From Stramenopiles sp. TOSAG23-6 (taxonomy: Eukaryota > Sar): 35,501 bases of DNA. The position numbers and the translations under genes are program-made. The stretch covers positions 1 through 35,501 of the forward strand of contig LT635943.1 of NCBI GenBank assembly GCA_900128565.1. The letters are read 5' to 3'. The notes under the pieces were generated by a model that worked only from the letters and a program-made list of their open reading frames with translations, was not told the DNA's origin and ran no database searches. Shown here one piece after another: positions 27,354-35,501 of this stretch (the first letter of the stretch is position 1; every line of letters begins with the position of its first letter).

Positions 27354-27821
27354 TCATCGCGGTAGCTTTTCATTGGCTCTTATTGGTACAATCAAATGCA
27401 ACCGAGTAAACTGCCATAATGATAGCCCTGAGATTATTATGAATATGAGTCCGAAAACAACTCTATAAACAAATCCAGTATCTTTTTCAACATCTCCAAG
27501 TTCTTCTATTTGTTTTTCCACACTTTTTGTTGCAGGACCACGAGGACAAGAGACTATGAATAAAATAACAACTAAAAGAATACTGCTTCCAATCGAACAG
27601 AAATAACAAAACTGGCGATGTAGTATTCCCCAAAGAGTAACACCGACACAACCAAGTAGAAATAATAATATGACAAAGACTCCAACACCAACACCAAGTG
27701 GACGTGGACCTGTAATTGCATCGTCCTCAGCTGCAAGAACTCTATAACAACTAAGCATCAAAAGGAAACTCAAATATGAATACATTTTATGTGTTGAAGT
27801 TGAATAGAATTTTGATTTCAT
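27354..27821 (-). CDS. TMEM218: TMEM218-like ciliary transition-zone membrane protein
   Basis: A single exon encodes 155 residues. After a hydrophobic N-terminus that may be a signal peptide (MYSYLSFLLMLSCYRVLAAE) come three membrane helices: LGVGVGVFVILLFLLGCVGV, SIGSSILLVVILFIVSCPRG and VVFGLIFIIISGLSLWQF. TMEM218 is a small three-helix protein of the ciliary transition zone. It begins with a similar LGVGAGVFIL motif, has a P-RG turn after helix 2, and ends after helix 3 with a short IxA-type tail, all seen here (VPIRANEKLPR). The call is by remembered pattern. If right, it says the organism builds cilia. Confidence 0.7.
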   Translation of the reverse strand: MKSKFYSTSTHKMYSYLSFLLMLSCYRVLAAEDDAITGPRPLGVGVGVFVILLFLLGCVGVTLWGILHRQFCYFCSIGSSILLVVILFIVSCPRGPATKSVEKQIEELGDVEKDTGFVYRVVFGLIFIIISGLSLWQFTRLHLIVPIRANEKLPR

Positions 27822-28050
27822 TTTTATCTACGTTGTAGGGAAAACCTACGACCACTGTCAGTTTTATAGAATGAAACAAACAACCGTTACTTGCAAGAAA
27901 CGCTTAGTACGTTACCCGGTCCACCGCCAACCGGATTGCAAATTGACAAGCACGTGTTGCGAAACACATACAAAACAACTTTGGTTTTTTAGCTATCATT
28001 CATTGTAGTTATTACGGTAGAGCTACAAGGACTGGTAGTATTATAATAAA
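27822..28050. other. Divergent promoter region between TMEM218-like and COX10 genes
   Basis: No gene is seen. It contains the shared GTTACCCGGT motif and a CACGTG hexamer near 27951, which is the core of E-box/G-box sites. Confidence 0.5.
27911..27920. promoter_or_regulatory. GTTACCCGGT motif, site 3
   Basis: This is the third exact copy of the 10-mer (others near 2573 and at 8031). It sits about 90 bp upstream of the TMEM218-like start and 130 bp upstream of COX10, in a divergent promoter. Confidence 0.5.
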
Positions 28051-29580
28051 ATGTCACATATATACGTTTCTAGTTTGATGTGTGCGATGAAACAGTCAAT
28101 AAGACCCGTTTGTCGAGCAACTTATATGAACAAAGCATTGCATCCGGGGCATAGAAAAGTGGTGATACGTTCCTTCCCAACAACGTATTCAGCGTCGTGT
28201 ATGAGTTCTTCATCTCGAGTGGTATCATCACAAGTAGTCTCTCCTAGTGTTACGACAGCTGATTCTTCTGCTGTAACTAGGCAAACTCCGCTGTCTGCTA
28301 AACGTGAAAGTATAGGTACATGGATTGGTATTTATAAAGAACTTTCGAAGCCCACACTTAGCTCACTCGTTGTTGGTTCAACTTCTGCTGGTTATTTAAT
28401 GGCCGGTGGTCCTATTAATGCTACTGCACTTGCAGCGGTATGTGTTGGTACTACTCTCCAAGCTTGGAGTGCAAATACATTTAATCAGGTTTGGGAAGTA
28501 AAAAATGATGCATTAATGAAACGAACTGCTCGTCGTCCTATGCCGACGGGTAGGATAAGTGCAGCTCACGCCTTGACGTGGGGTTGTTCATCAGGTATAG
28601 TAGGTACTGGCATTCTTCTTGCTGGTTGTAATCCACTGACAGCTAGTATAGGTGCCCTAAATATTGCATTGTATACTCTCATATATACTCCAATGAAAAC
28701 AAGAAGTAGATGGAATACTTGGGCTGGGTCAATTGTTGGTGCTTTACCTCCAGTGATGGGTTGGACTGCAGCTGGAGGTTCTTTACTCTCACCAGAACCA
28801 ATGCTTATTGGTACAACTTTATTTTTATGGCAGTTCCCTCATTTTTTTTCTCTTGCGTGGCGTTCACGATTGGATTATAAAGCCGGGGGGTATAAAATGG
28901 TCCCTGTAATGGACAAGTCTGGTCAGTGGACATCTTCTTTAATAGAACGATATATAATGTATATAGCACCTTTACCATTATTATCTAGTTACTTTGGTCT
29001 AACATCAGGAATGTTTGCAATTGAGAGTGTTGTTTTCAATGGATATTGGTTATGGATGGCACGAAAATTTTCAAAGAAGCGTACAAATAAGCATGCACAG
29101 CAGGTATTTCGTGCTTCATTGTGGTATCTTCCTGTGCTTTTAACACTTATGGTGTATCATTCGAGGAATTGGGATGAGACGAACAATTCAAAATCTAAAA
29201 GTCAAATGACAAATCTGATGGATAATGATATAAATAGTGCTTTTGATCTTAGCACAAAAGGTGCAAGAATTCGTGGCGATAAATTAGGTTTATGGGCAGA
29301 AGAAAAACTTGGTGAAATTAGATCTCAAGTATCTTCTTTATGTCCTCATGAGTGGATTGTGAATACTCCAGAAAATAATATAGAAAATACTAAAGATGTG
29401 AACAAACCTGTTATCATGAATGATTGTGTTGAAAATTCTAGTGGATTGCCCTTAGCTGACGATGATACTCCATTGACATCAACACCATCATCATTACTTA
29501 TTTCATTATGTCCTTCTGTGTTTTCGAAAACAATGAATAGTTTAGATGAAACTGTTACTGTTGTAGAAAAAAAGAAATAA
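28051..29580 (+). CDS. COX10: Protoheme IX farnesyltransferase (heme O synthase), mitochondrial
   Basis: A single exon encodes 509 residues. COX10 attaches a farnesyl group to heme B to make heme O for cytochrome c oxidase, in the inner mitochondrial membrane. The first ~85 residues are Ser/Arg-rich with almost no acidic residues, a mitochondrial presequence. From about 95 to 375 come the UbiA-fold helices. The prenyl-diphosphate motif is around NTFNQVWEVKNDALMKRTARRPMPTG (about 137-162), and a second conserved region follows (LFLWQFPHFFSLAWRSRLDYKAGGYKMVPV). This WQ(F/M)PHF block is highly typical of heme O synthases. The last ~125 residues are a hydrophilic Asn/Ser-rich extension that most family members lack. 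Confidence 0.93.
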   Translation: MSHIYVSSLMCAMKQSIRPVCRATYMNKALHPGHRKVVIRSFPTTYSASCMSSSSRVVSSQVVSPSVTTADSSAVTRQTPLSAKRESIGTWIGIYKELSKPTLSSLVVGSTSAGYLMAGGPINATALAAVCVGTTLQAWSANTFNQVWEVKNDALMKRTARRPMPTGRISAAHALTWGCSSGIVGTGILLAGCNPLTASIGALNIALYTLIYTPMKTRSRWNTWAGSIVGALPPVMGWTAAGGSLLSPEPMLIGTTLFLWQFPHFFSLAWRSRLDYKAGGYKMVPVMDKSGQWTSSLIERYIMYIAPLPLLSSYFGLTSGMFAIESVVFNGYWLWMARKFSKKRTNKHAQQVFRASLWYLPVLLTLMVYHSRNWDETNNSKSKSQMTNLMDNDINSAFDLSTKGARIRGDKLGLWAEEKLGEIRSQVSSLCPHEWIVNTPENNIENTKDVNKPVIMNDCVENSSGLPLADDDTPLTSTPSSLLISLCPSVFSKTMNSLDETVTVVEKKK

Positions 29581-29888
29581 ATTGAATAATTTGTTGAAAG
29601 AAAACAATTTTAGAAAATATTATAAAAATCAAAGATAAAAAATCCATTTTTTTTGTTATTTTTGTTAAATTTGATTTCGATGGATTTCGTGATATGAATC
29701 ATATGATATCGATATATCGATATTATAATATCAATCAATAATTTTGGCGCCGAATTTTTTTTTTGATTCCTCGTTTTTTGGAATGTCGAGAATGGTTCGT
29801 GGACAAAAGAGAGAAGTGAGAGAGATACAAAAGCTTCACACAAGTAAGAATCGTAACTTTCTGAAGAAACTTCAAATTAACAGTGAAA
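29581..29888. other. Intergenic region upstream of the RNR gene
   Basis: AT-rich; no convincing gene. A small open stretch at 29744-29888 overlaps the RNR start in another frame and is judged leader sequence. A palindromic ATATCGATATATCGATAT tract lies at about 29706-29723. Confidence 0.5.
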
Positions 29889-32542
29889 ATGTTTGTTGTA
29901 AAGCGATCAGGAGAGAAACAGCCTGTGCAATTTGATAAGATTACTGCTCGTATCAAAAAGCTATGCTGGGGTCTTGCTATCGATCCAACTTTGATTGCTC
30001 AAAAAGTTGTCATGGGTGTTTATCCTGGTGTGACAACCGTTGAACTTGACCGTCTTGCTGCTGAAACTGCTGCGTACTCAGCAACTGAGCATCCAGATTT
30101 TTCAAAGCTCGCTGCTCGCATTGAAGTATCTAACCTTCACAAAAATACTCTAAAGAGTTGGGCAAAGACCTGCAAAGTTCTTCACTCGTATGTTCATCCA
30201 AAGACAGGCCTCAATGCCTCTCTTATTTCCGACGACGTGATGGAAATCGCAGAAAAGTATGCTGATCAACTCGACGCAGCTATTATATATGATCGTGATT
30301 ATGATTATGGTTACTTTGGATTCAAGACCTTAGAGCGTGCATACCTACTACGTGTAAACGGAGTAATTGTTGAGCGTCCTCAACACATGCTCATGCGTGT
30401 CGCAGTTGGTATACACAAGGATAATATTCCAAAAGTTTTGGAAACGTATGAAATGATGTCAACTAAACATTACACACATGCAACACCAACCCTATTTAAT
30501 GCTGGTACTCGACGCCCTCAAATGTCATCCTGTTTTCTCATGACTATGAAAGAAGACTCTATTGAAGGAATTTATGACACTCTTAAAAATTGTGCATGCA
30601 TCTCGAAGTATGCTGGTGGTATTGGTATTTCAATTCACAATATTCGTGGATCTAACTCCTATATTCGTGGAACCAATGGTTCTTCAAATGGTCTTGTACC
30701 AATGTTGAGAGTTTTTAATGATACTGCTCGTTACGTTGATCAAGGGGGAGGAAAACGAAAAGGATCTTTCGCTGTTTATCTCGAACCTTGGCATTGTGAT
30801 ATTCTTGAATTCCTTCAACTGAAAAAGAATCATGGTAAAGAAGAAGCGCGTGCAAGAGATCTCTTTTATGGACTTTGGGTTCCTGATTTATTCATGGAAC
30901 GCGTTCAAAAGAATCAAGATTGGAGTCTCTTCTGCCCAAATGAATGCCCAGGTCTCGCTGATTGTCATTCGGAAGAATTTGTAGCTCTTTATACTAAATA
31001 CGAAAACTCAGGCAAAGCTCGTACAACGATGAAAGCTCAAAAACTTTGGTTTCAAATATTGGAGTCTCAGATCGAAACCGGAACTCCCTATATGTGTTTC
31101 AAAGATGCTTGTAATAGCAAATCTAACCAAAAAAATCTTGGAACTATCAAATCGTCAAATCTTTGTACTGAGATTATGGAATATACTTCACCAGATGAAA
31201 TTGCTGTCTGTAATCTTGCGTCTATCAATCTTTCCAAGTTTGTTGATGCTAAAAATCGAACATATGACTTTGAGAAACTCGTCAAGGTGTCTGAAATGTG
31301 TGCATATAATTTAAATCAAGTCATTGATTTGAACTACTATCCAGTTGAAGAAGCTCGTAATTCAAACATGCGTCATCGACCAATGTATGTTTTATTTTTT
31401 TTCAATATCAATTTTTTTTTCATACGAAAGTTTGTACCTAACGAATTTTTTTTTGAAATATTTTTCCAAAATACATTGGTATCGGAGTTCAAGGTCTTGC
31501 TGATGCTTTTATGCTTATGAAATATCCTTGGGAATCTCCGGAAGCGAAACAATTGAACAAAGATATCTTTGAAGCTATTTACTATGGTGCCATGAAATCA
31601 TCCATTGAATCTGCTAAAAAAGATGGACCGTACTCTACATTCCAAGGATCACCTCTTTCTGAAGGCAAGTTTCAATTTGATTTATGGGGTGTCACACCAG
31701 AATCAGGTCGTTTTGATTGGGATGCTCTTCGTACTGAAGTCATGAAACATGGTGCTCGTAATTCACTTCTCATTGCTCCTATGCCAACAGCTTCTACTTC
31801 TCAAATATTGGGAAATAATGAATGTTTCGAACCATACACTTCAAATATTTATTCACGTAGAGTTCTTGCTGGTGAATTTACTGTTGTCAATCGACATGTA
31901 CATTATCATCATTTATTTCATTTTTTTTTTTAAAACAAAAATCCTACAATTTCACAAACCTAACGAATTTTCAAATATAAAACAACATATTGTTTAACAA
32001 CACAGATGCTTACCGAACTAATTGACTTGGGCCTTTGGACACCTGAAGTTCGTAACCAGTTAATTGCTGATGGTGGCTCTGTTCAAAATATTCAAGGAAT
32101 TCCTGATGAGACAAAACAATTATTTAAAACTGTTTGGGAAATTAAACAAAAGTGTTTACTTGATATGTCAGCTGATCGTGGTGCATATGTATGTCAGTCA
32201 CAGTCTCTTAATGTTCATATGGCTGCTCCTAATACTGGAAAACTCACATCAATGCACTTTTATGCATGGAAAAAAGGACTGAAGACTGGAATGTATTACC
32301 TACGAACACGACCAAAAGTTGATGCAATTCAATTTACTGTCGATCAAGCTTCATTGAAGGTCACTCGAGCAATGAAAGACACTACTATCTCTGGCACAGA
32401 AAACAAAGCTCCTACAAATGTTTTGAAAGTAAAAAAAGAAAGTGCATCAAAATCAGCGCCTGGTAGTGGAAGTTGGAGTAAAGCTGGACCAGTTGCACCG
32501 TCTAGAAATGAAGTTGAAGAGTGCTTGAACTGTGGATCCTAA
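29889..32542 (+). CDS. RRM1: Ribonucleoside-diphosphate reductase large subunit (class Ia)
   Basis: Exons 29889..31382, 31475..31897 and 32006..32542 join in frame to 817 residues. The enzyme reduces NDPs to dNDPs with the R2 subunit. Seen in order: N-terminal ATP cone ([20 protein letters not shown]), the active-site Cys in [13 protein letters not shown], loop [33 protein letters not shown], the Asn-Cys-Glu radical site in [26 protein letters not shown], and the C-terminal redox pair in EECLNCGS. Exon 1 joins exon 2 as [16 protein letters not shown], exactly the conserved family sequence, which fixes the first intron's ends. Exon 2 joins exon 3 as [14 protein letters not shown]. The GTG two codons upstream is not needed; ATG 29889 gives the standard N-terminus. 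Confidence 0.96.
31383..31474 (+). mobile_element. Introner copy 8 (RNR intron 1), 92 bp
   Basis: The copy starts AT-GTATGTTTTA, contains CATACGAAAGTTTGTACCTAACGAA and ends TTCCAAAATAC followed by AT. The protein is so conserved here (HRPIGIGVQG) that the cut must be AT...AC (31383-31474), GT...AT (31385-31476) or TG...CA. No GT...AG choice fits. This is the strongest single case for a non-AG acceptor. Confidence 0.93.
31898..32005 (+). mobile_element. Introner copy 9 (RNR intron 2), 108 bp, GT-AG
   Basis: A diverged copy with donor GTACATTATC preceded by AT, core CAAACCTAACGAA and end TTAACAACACAG. GT-AG joins VVNRH to MLTELIDLG. The shifted AT...AC cut (31896-32003) is also in frame and would give Gln instead of His. 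The family alignment favours His. Confidence 0.8.
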
Positions 32543-33054
32543 GAGACGTGTACTGTGTGTACGACGTAGACTAGAGCATTTGCAATTTTACGATGTTGGG
32601 TATTTCTACGAGCATCCAACTGTTCATCAGAGTAGTAATATATGTTGATTATTTCTTTTTTTTATATTAATTGGCATACATAAAATTATTCAAAAAGACG
32701 ATTGCTATCATATTCTTTTTCATTTACTTTTTTTGAACTCTTTTGCGTAAAAAATATTTTTTAATACAATGAAAAACATAAAAAAAGATAAAGTAACAAA
32801 CAATAATAAACAAAAATAACCAGTCAAGACCATTTTACTGATAAAGTGCACTTACACCACCACAAAATAATATAAATAATAATTGTGTTTTGGTCTAAAG
32901 TAAGTAATAATATATAGCTCAAACTAAAACATCTATACGACATACTAAAAATGTACATCATATACTTGCATTAACTTGAACAAATTATTTGCGACATATT
33001 CTTAAATGAAAACATCTAAATATACGTCACCAATTCATGAAACCAATACATTGA
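32543..33054. other. Convergent 3' flanks of RNR and uL3 genes
   Basis: About 510 bp of very AT-rich DNA between the two stop codons. I see no ORF, RNA gene or introner copy in it. Confidence 0.6.
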
Positions 33055-34233
33055 TTAAGCCGCGATTGGAGCCTTGGAAGCAAGTGGACCAAGAGTCTTA
33101 TCTTTTTCAGCAGCAGTTTGAAATCGACCGTGACCAAATTTGGAAGACGTATCGATAAAGGAAAGAACAATTTCTTCACGAGCTTGAATAGAGACATTTG
33201 GTACAATGCTTTTACGGAGAGTGATGACACGCTTCTTGCAACCTACAACACAGCCCTTGAGCATAATCCAGTCATTACGGACAATACCGTAGTGAGGGAA
33301 ACCACCCATTGGAGTGATAGATTTAGCTGTGAGATCAACTTCTGTGGAGCATGAAGTTTCATCTCCTTTCTTACCGATGCGGTAAATCTTCTTGTTGACT
33401 TCGGTACGGTGATGGTAACCATTCTGACCAGCACGAGCAACAGAGAATGACATACGAGCAGGATGCCATGAACCAATACAAGCGACCTTGCGAAGACCAC
33501 GGTGAGTTTTTCGTGGAAGACGAGATGTTCCCCAACGAGTTGTTACACCTTCAAATCCTTTACCCTTGGTTACACCAATGCAATCAATCATTTCATCCTT
33601 GTTGAAAACGTTATCAATTGGAATTTGCTGTTCGAGAAGAGAGGTAGCAAAATCAACCTTTGCTGCAACATCACCACCGTTAATTTGGATTTCCATGACG
33701 TGAGCTTTCTTCTGGCGGAGGTTGAGTTCCTTCATCTGAGTGTGCGCGATGACACGGATGACTTGGCAGTATTTCTTCATGCGAGCAAGCTCATTGTTAA
33801 TGTCCTTCTCGGATTCAGTACCGTACTTCTTAGCAAACTTGGTGAAAGCTTTTTTCTTGGAAGCGTACCAGTTCTTGTAGAAGCGGCGTCTGACGCAATC
33901 ACTCAAGTGCTGAGCCCAGACAGTGGTAAGAGTACGGAGGCCACGTGGAGTTTCGACGTAACCAACAACTCCTACAACAATCATTGGTGGGGTTTCAATA
34001 ATGGTAACAGCCTCAACGATCTCTTTCTTGTGGAGACCAGAGCCAAGACGGTCAACAGTGCGCTGGATGTGAGTCATACCAGCCTTGTAGCCCATGAAAG
34101 CGGTAAGGTGAGGTGCGACGGAAACATCATCCTTTGGAAATTTACGGATGCGACCACGGTGACGTGCGCAACGCTTACGTGGGAGGAACCCAAGGGAACC
34201 ATGACGAGGAGCTTCGAATTTACGGTGAGACAT
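33055..34233 (-). CDS. RPL3: 60S ribosomal protein uL3
   Basis: A single exon encodes 392 residues, the standard eukaryotic uL3 length. uL3 is an early-assembling core protein of the large subunit, reaching the peptidyl transferase centre. The N-terminus [20 protein letters not shown] is essentially invariant in eukaryotes. [37 protein letters not shown], the [26 protein letters not shown] block (with the His that is methylated in yeast) and [20 protein letters not shown] ending are all present. Its DNA is visibly less AT-rich than its neighbours, as expected for a highly expressed gene with codon preference. It has no intron, although many low-expression neighbours do. Confidence 0.97.
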   Translation of the reverse strand: MSHRKFEAPRHGSLGFLPRKRCARHRGRIRKFPKDDVSVAPHLTAFMGYKAGMTHIQRTVDRLGSGLHKKEIVEAVTIIETPPMIVVGVVGYVETPRGLRTLTTVWAQHLSDCVRRRFYKNWYASKKKAFTKFAKKYGTESEKDINNELARMKKYCQVIRVIAHTQMKELNLRQKKAHVMEIQINGGDVAAKVDFATSLLEQQIPIDNVFNKDEMIDCIGVTKGKGFEGVTTRWGTSRLPRKTHRGLRKVACIGSWHPARMSFSVARAGQNGYHHRTEVNKKIYRIGKKGDETSCSTEVDLTAKSITPMGGFPHYGIVRNDWIMLKGCVVGCKKRVITLRKSIVPNVSIQAREEIVLSFIDTSSKFGHGRFQTAAEKDKTLGPLASKAPIAA

Positions 34234-34537
34234 TTTAGTTTATAGTGGTGTTAAGTGCTCAGAACAACAAAAAAACAACCACACGAGACAGCGACAACCA
34301 CTCTTCAAAAGTCGCGTGTGACTGACTACATAAGCAAAAATTCAGAAAAAGCAGGTTTGCGCAAGAATTTTTTTTTCTGAAACGTCCAAAAAAATAAAGA
34401 GTTTTTCAACTCTTCTTTTGAGTTAATCCAATAGAGCTACTAATATTTATCATATAGGTAGTAAACAATTTAAATTCATTCTCCCAAGGACATGTTCTCA
34501 TGCATCATTCAACATGTCATGAATACTAAACTGCGTC
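34234..34537. other. Divergent promoter region between uL3 and the channel gene
   Basis: No gene is seen. It is AT-rich, with poly-T (34369-34376) and poly-A runs in the uL3 5' flank. No telo-box or GTTACCCGGT site was found here. Confidence 0.5.
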
Positions 34538-35441
34538 ATGCGTAGTAGAATATCCAGAGTCGAACCTGATATAATCATTGATACCAATGATCGACATTGC
34601 AAAAATGGTAAAGTTGTGCCGACAAAAAACAGTGATACTGAAAAGGCTGCTATCCCTTCCCTACCATCAATAAAACAACCACCAATAAGCGACGGAGTAG
34701 TTATAATGAAACAACAGCTAGCAAAAATGAAACGAGATCATCTTTTCTATTTAAATCGTGCTACGTCACCTTGGATGCTTTGGTGGGATATATATATCAT
34801 TCTTCTTTTAGTATACACTGCTATAGTCACCCCCTATCAAGTAGGCTATCTATCACCTGAGTATAATATTTTTTTTTACATTGATCGTCTGATTGATTGT
34901 AGTTTTGCATTAGATATGGTATTCTGTATATTTACAGCAATATGGGATGAAGAAAATGAACGATGGGTTTATGACCACAAAGCAATTCTTTCTAATTACT
35001 TTCGGTTTTGGTTTTTTATTGATTTTGTTGCAATCATTCCATTTGACTGGTTTGCTTTAGCAGGTGAAACAAATGGTGAAAGGGTACCTCAATGGATGGT
35101 TTATATGAGAGTTTTACGCCTTACGAGATTATTGCGTTTGTTTAAATTATTTGGTTTGCTTCAGAAACGAAATTACAATGTATACTTTGGAATTTCATAT
35201 AGTATGTACGTTTTCATTAGTAATTTCAAATTATTTTTTTCGTACGTAATTTTGTACCTAATGAGAAAACAGTGACATATTTTACACTACACATGATTTC
35301 TATATCAAAATGTGTTTGTATAATTGCCGTTGTAGCACATTTATCTGCTTGTTGTTGGGGTTTAGTAGGTAGTATTGAATTAGTTGATTGGACTGGATGG
35401 TTCGTTCATTATGGTATACAAAATGATACAGAAGTTTATAT
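34538..35441 (+). CDS. Voltage-gated cation channel, EAG/CNG-type (3' part outside window)
   Basis: Exon 34538..35201 is followed by exon 35273..about 35441; the gene runs off the window. The N-terminal ~75 residues are hydrophilic. S1 (WWDIYIILLLVYTAIVTPYQVGY) has the T-PY motif typical of EAG/HCN/CNG channels. S2-S3 follow (DRLIDCSFALDMVFCIFTA; YFRFWFFIDFVAIIPFDWF). S4 has regularly spaced arginines (VYMRVLRLTRLLRLFKLF), the voltage sensor. Exon 2 gives S5 (CVCIIAVVAHLSACCWGLVG) and the turret before the pore. The selectivity filter is not in the window, so K+ versus mixed-cation selectivity cannot be told. The reading frame turns T-rich after DTEVY, probably because a second intron starts there. 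Confidence 0.82.
35202..35272 (+). mobile_element. Introner copy 10 (channel gene), 71 bp, GT-AG
   Basis: The shortest copy: GTATGTACGTTTTCATT, CGTACGTAATTTTGTACCTAATGAG, end AAAACAG. GT-AG joins GISYM-TYFTLHMISIS in frame; AT...AC would not. The T-rich segment between branch-like core and acceptor is lost, which brings the core to within about 12 bases of the AG. Confidence 0.85.
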
Positions 35442-35501
35442 GTTTTCAAAATTGGATTGTTTACCTACATTTTTTTTTTTTTTTTGGTAAAAAAATTTTG
35501 A
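35440..35501 (+). mobile_element. Probable start of a further introner, cut by window edge
   Basis: After GAAGTTTAT comes AT-GTTTTCAAAATTGGATTG, then TTTACCTACA and a long T-run. This resembles a diverged introner 5' half with its ACCTAAC core. The channel's coding sense is lost at this point, which supports an intron starting here. The 3' end is not in the window. Confidence 0.4.

Noticed and set aside
29744-29935. Small ORF MSRMVRGQKR... upstream of RNR
   Set aside because: It overlaps the RNR start in another frame, has no recognisable domain, and sits where a 5' leader is expected.
31383-31476. Known U12-type AT-AC introns as the explanation
   Set aside because: The donor is ATGTATGT or GTATGT, not ATATCCTT, and the branch-like core CTAAC is U2/yeast-like. 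The family also includes GT-AG members with the same body.
33502-34245. 247-codon open frame opposite the uL3 gene
   Set aside because: It is the antisense shadow of uL3, a gene with strong codon preference that leaves few stops on the other strand.
1-35501. CRISPR arrays, prophage, bacterial operons, LTR elements
   Set aside because: No regularly spaced repeats, integrase/capsid genes, Shine-Dalgarno-led operons or long terminal repeats were seen. All recognised genes are eukaryotic nuclear families.

Overview
This is nuclear DNA of an AT-rich, gene-dense microbial eukaryote that probably has flagella. Some 22 protein genes lie on both strands with short gaps. They include eukaryote-only families: proteasome assembly chaperone 4, ribosomal protein uL3, Pus10, the RNR large subunit, COX10, Mpv17, a mitochondrial ornithine aminotransferase and a TMEM218-like ciliary transition-zone protein. 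The uL3 and OAT sequences would suit a heterokont (stramenopile) protist, but that placement is an inference. No viral, plasmid or bacterial block was seen.

Layout. 1-2470: GAA microsatellite, RING protein (+), HIBADH-type dehydrogenase (-). 2866-7773: PSMG4-like chaperone (+), a Cys-rich membrane protein of unknown function (-), an LRR/PHD/PWWP chromatin-reader candidate (+). 8123-12401: Pus10 (+) and a long TPR protein (-). 12706-16266: a giant coiled-coil protein (+). 16392-19766: a TPR-Aha1 fusion (-) and ornithine aminotransferase (-). 20230-23051: small acidic ERICH2-like protein, an H1-like/Tudor-like/FKBP fusion and a hypothetical protein (all +). 23301-25323: Mpv17-family protein and a basic hypothetical (both -). 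25669-29580: a 2OG-Fe(II) oxygenase (+), TMEM218-like (-), COX10 (+). 29889-32542: RNR large subunit (+). 33055-34233: uL3 (-). 34538-end: EAG/CNG-type cation channel, cut by the window edge.

The standout is the introns. Ten of the eleven complete introns that I can place belong to one repeated family of 71-118 bp (introners), always in the sense direction of the host gene. A typical copy starts AT-GTATGTTTT, is T-rich, carries a TTCGTACGAA-like palindrome and a CTAAC branch-point-like core, and ends AATAC-AT. The ends form a short inverted repeat (ATGTAT/ATACAT), and most copies lie between two AT dinucleotides. In seven copies the frame can be restored only by a junction without a 3' AG: AT...AC, or equally GT...AT (GT...TT in one copy). 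Three more divergent copies end in ACAG and splice as ordinary GT-AG introns. This looks like a transposon-like intron family using a non-canonical acceptor, with some copies drifting to the canonical one. Only one complete intron (in the PHD/PWWP gene) is unrelated to the family.

Other signals are a near-palindromic GTTACCCGGT motif in three intergenic regions, telomere-like CCCTAACCCTA boxes upstream of several genes, three small recent tandem duplications, and two unusual domain fusions.
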